Source: JBMTVT01 sp049451635 (GTDB lineage: Bacteria > Bacteroidota > Bacteroidia > Flavobacteriales > Flavobacteriaceae). Taken from it: a stretch of DNA of 14,632 nt. The translations under genes and the position numbers were made by a program. The first letter of the stretch is position 1. Each line of letters opens with the position of its first letter. This document shows, piece by piece, positions 13,285 to 14,632 of this stretch. Under the pieces are notes generated by a model. That model saw only the letters and a list, made by a program, of their open reading frames with translations. It made no database searches and was not told the origin of the DNA. The stretch spans positions 1-14,632 of the forward strand of contig JBMTVT010000054.1 of the NCBI GenBank assembly GCA_049451635.1, in the 5' to 3' direction.

Positions 13285-14431
13285 TAGCCAACATTTTATA
13301 GCCTTCTTTTATATAGGAGTCTATATCGGCAGTAAAAGCCCCCACTTCTTTATTGTTACCTTTAGAGTGTCCCAATCTAACAATAATAACATTATCGTTG
13401 GGTTCTACAATTACATATTGTCCCAAATGCCCGCGCATCATAAAAAAATGTTTATCATCAATATCTTTCATCCACCAACCGTAGCCGTATTCTGGACTTT
13501 CAGGAAAACGAGGTGTTATGGATTTTGCCACAAAAGTAGAGTCTAAAAGTTGTTTGCCATTCCATTTTCCGTGATCTTTGAATAGTTTTCCATATCGGGC
13601 AAAATCTTTAGCATTACTAGCAATACAGCAGTAAGCTTTTACCAAATCATGCGATTCACTATCAACTTGCCAAAGCGTTGGGTTTTCAGAATTTAAAGGC
13701 TTCCAAAAGGTTTCGGTTAAATAATCATACATTTTTTTGCCTGTTGCTTTTTCAATAACCATAGCAAGCAATTGGGTGTCGCCACTGGAATATTTAAAAG
13801 CCTGTCCGGGTTCATCAACCTCCTTTAAACCAAGCATTACCTTTTCCAAATTATCATCAAAATAAGCACGCGTAACAATTGAAAATGGAGAATAATATTT
13901 CTCTTCCCATGAGGTTCCTGACGCCATACTTGATAAATCGCCAACTGTCATTTTAGCTGCTAAACCGTCACTAAAAGTCGGTAAAAAATCGCTTACTGGC
14001 TGGTCTAAACTTTTAATATAACCCTGCTCAATGGCTTTCCCCATTAGTCCAGACACATAACTTTTCGCCATAGAAAAAGAGTTGGTCTGAGAATTTTCGT
14101 TAAAACCATCATAGTAATTTTCAAACCAAATGCTATCATTTTTTATAATAACATAGGCAATAGTTCTGTTGGCTTTGTTAATGGAATCAAGCGCTTTGGT
14201 TTCTTTAACCGAATTGTAATTTTTGTGATTGGGCCAAGATTGAGGTATTCCGTTTTCTACAACCATATTATCAAATTTCTTATAATCCTCTAAATAAGCC
14301 GTAGTATAACCTTGCAGATAAATAGTTCTTACTGCTTTAATAAGGTAATCGGTGTCCGTGATATAGAGCACAATTATTAATAACCCAAAAATAATAACAA
14401 TCCATTTAAGGAGTTTTTTTAGAAATTTCAT
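13277..14431 (-). CDS. Membrane-anchored serine hydrolase, beta-lactamase/class C type
   Basis: The 384-residue protein has a basic N-terminus, one hydrophobic segment (about 9-26) acting as signal anchor, and a periplasmic domain of the serine beta-lactamase/penicillin-binding-protein-like family (S12). The SxxK motif is SMAK (Ser120, Lys123). The second motif is Tyr214-Ser-Ser in KYSSGD, in place of the class C Tyr-x-Asn. The third is probably the HLG at 335-337, in place of KTG. Further family marks are the SGLM segment after the nucleophile and GYGWW (316-320). Such proteins are often esterases or D-amino peptidases, so a role in antibiotic resistance should not be assumed. The frame stays open up to 14554, but I start at the ATG at 14431 because it precedes the basic-hydrophobic anchor and because the upstream part lies inside the alkyltransferase gene. 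A TATATTTA at 14459-14452 may be a promoter. Confidence 0.87.
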   Translation of the reverse strand: MKFLKKLLKWIVIIFGLLIIVLYITDTDYLIKAVRTIYLQGYTTAYLEDYKKFDNMVVENGIPQSWPNHKNYNSVKETKALDSINKANRTIAYVIIKNDSIWFENYYDGFNENSQTNSFSMAKSYVSGLMGKAIEQGYIKSLDQPVSDFLPTFSDGLAAKMTVGDLSSMASGTSWEEKYYSPFSIVTRAYFDDNLEKVMLGLKEVDEPGQAFKYSSGDTQLLAMVIEKATGKKMYDYLTETFWKPLNSENPTLWQVDSESHDLVKAYCCIASNAKDFARYGKLFKDHGKWNGKQLLDSTFVAKSITPRFPESPEYGYGWWMKDIDDKHFFMMRGHLGQYVIVEPNDNVIIVRLGHSKGNNKEVGAFTADIDSYIKEGYKMLAND

Positions 14432-14480
14432 TTCAATAAGTTTAGTTGATTTAAATATAGGAAAATATTCTACAATTCTA

Positions 14481-14632
14481 CTAAAACAACCATTGTTGTT
14501 TATAAGGGTTTTCATGCTCCAATACCCACTGTTTTCTGTGAAGCCCTCCGGCATAACTTGTTAAACTTCCATCTGTTCCAATAACGCGATGACAAGGTAC
14601 TAGACTTGCAATAAAAAGTCGGGCATTTTTTT
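14481..14632 (-). CDS. Methylated-DNA--protein-cysteine methyltransferase, C-terminal part
   Basis: Only the last 49 codons are in the window; the gene continues beyond the right edge. The active-site motif PCHRVIG is present, with the alkyl-accepting cysteine, followed by the conserved segment DGSLTSYAGGLHRK and WVLEHE, which closes the DNA-binding domain of Ogt/MGMT proteins. These proteins repair O6-methylguanine and O4-methylthymine by moving the alkyl group irreversibly to the cysteine. The stop is TAG at 14483-14481, 49 bp before the serine hydrolase start on the same strand. The visible part cannot show whether this is a stand-alone Ogt or the end of an Ada-type fusion. A truncated alkyltransferase-like (ATL) protein is excluded by the cysteine in PCHR. 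Confidence 0.92.
   Translation of the reverse strand, partial: KNARLFIASLVPCHRVIGTDGSLTSYAGGLHRKQWVLEHENPYKQQWLF

Noticed and set aside
13154..13546. Plus-strand open frame of 130 codons across the exonuclease/hydrolase junction
   Set aside because: It is opposite to two well-supported genes, has no promoter signal, and gives a composition typical of a chance frame.
14432..14554. N-terminal extension of the serine hydrolase (upstream ATG at 14554)
   Set aside because: The extension lies partly inside the alkyltransferase coding sequence in another frame and would bury the membrane anchor 50 residues in. The ATG at 14431 gives a normal signal-anchor start.
1..14632. CRISPR arrays, insertion sequences, attachment sites, tRNA or rRNA genes
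   Set aside because: No regularly spaced repeats, transposase genes, terminal inverted repeats with target duplications, or tRNA cloverleaf/CCA-type segments were found on reading both strands.

Overview
The window looks like chromosomal core sequence from a marine-type or freshwater member of the Flavobacteriaceae (Bacteroidota). This rests on several signs: low G+C, a gliding-motility lipoprotein gene (gldH) in a block with a PSP1/RicT-like gene and a class A penicillin-binding protein, the absence of Shine-Dalgarno sequences before most starts, and promoter candidates of the Bacteroidota type (TTG, about 19-20 nt, TAnnTTTG). No mobile element, CRISPR array, rRNA or tRNA gene was seen.

Layout. 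(1) 1-1428, minus strand: the start of an unidentified lipoprotein gene, then recA with its own terminator. (2) 1429-1745: a divergent spacer with a recA promoter candidate, a trhO promoter candidate and, between them, a strong plus-strand terminator that belongs to no annotated gene and probably ends a small RNA of about 90 nt. (3) 1746-4298, plus strand: a tight three-gene operon. It holds the oxygen-dependent tRNA U34 hydroxylase TrhO, a U32-family protein of the TrhP (prephenate-dependent U34 hydroxylase) type, and a small 4Fe-4S ferredoxin. This is the most thought-provoking part, because the two alternative routes to 5-hydroxyuridine at the wobble base sit together with a possible electron donor. 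(4) 4457-8509, plus strand: a RicT-like PSP1 protein with extra cysteines, gldH (its start overlaps the preceding gene) and penicillin-binding protein 1A. (5) 8517-10484, minus strand: acetoacetate-CoA ligase, convergent with the penicillin-binding protein gene only 7 bp away. (6) 10485-10890: a 406-bp spacer with a candidate 42-residue small protein gene or small RNA on the plus strand, several inverted or direct repeats and a bidirectional terminator. (7) 10891-14632, minus strand: a compact block transcribed right to left, made of the 3' end of an O6-alkylguanine-DNA alkyltransferase gene, a membrane-anchored serine hydrolase, a DEDDy 3'-5' exonuclease and a double-ATPase peptide-type ABC protein. 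The last three overlap or abut.

Most genes are conserved housekeeping functions: recombination, tRNA wobble modification, cell-wall synthesis, motility, ketone-body or acetoacetate use, DNA alkylation repair and peptide uptake. No completely novel multi-gene system can be claimed. The best leads are the trhO-trhP-ferredoxin operon, the orphan terminator near recA and the small plus-strand transcription unit near 10.7 kb.
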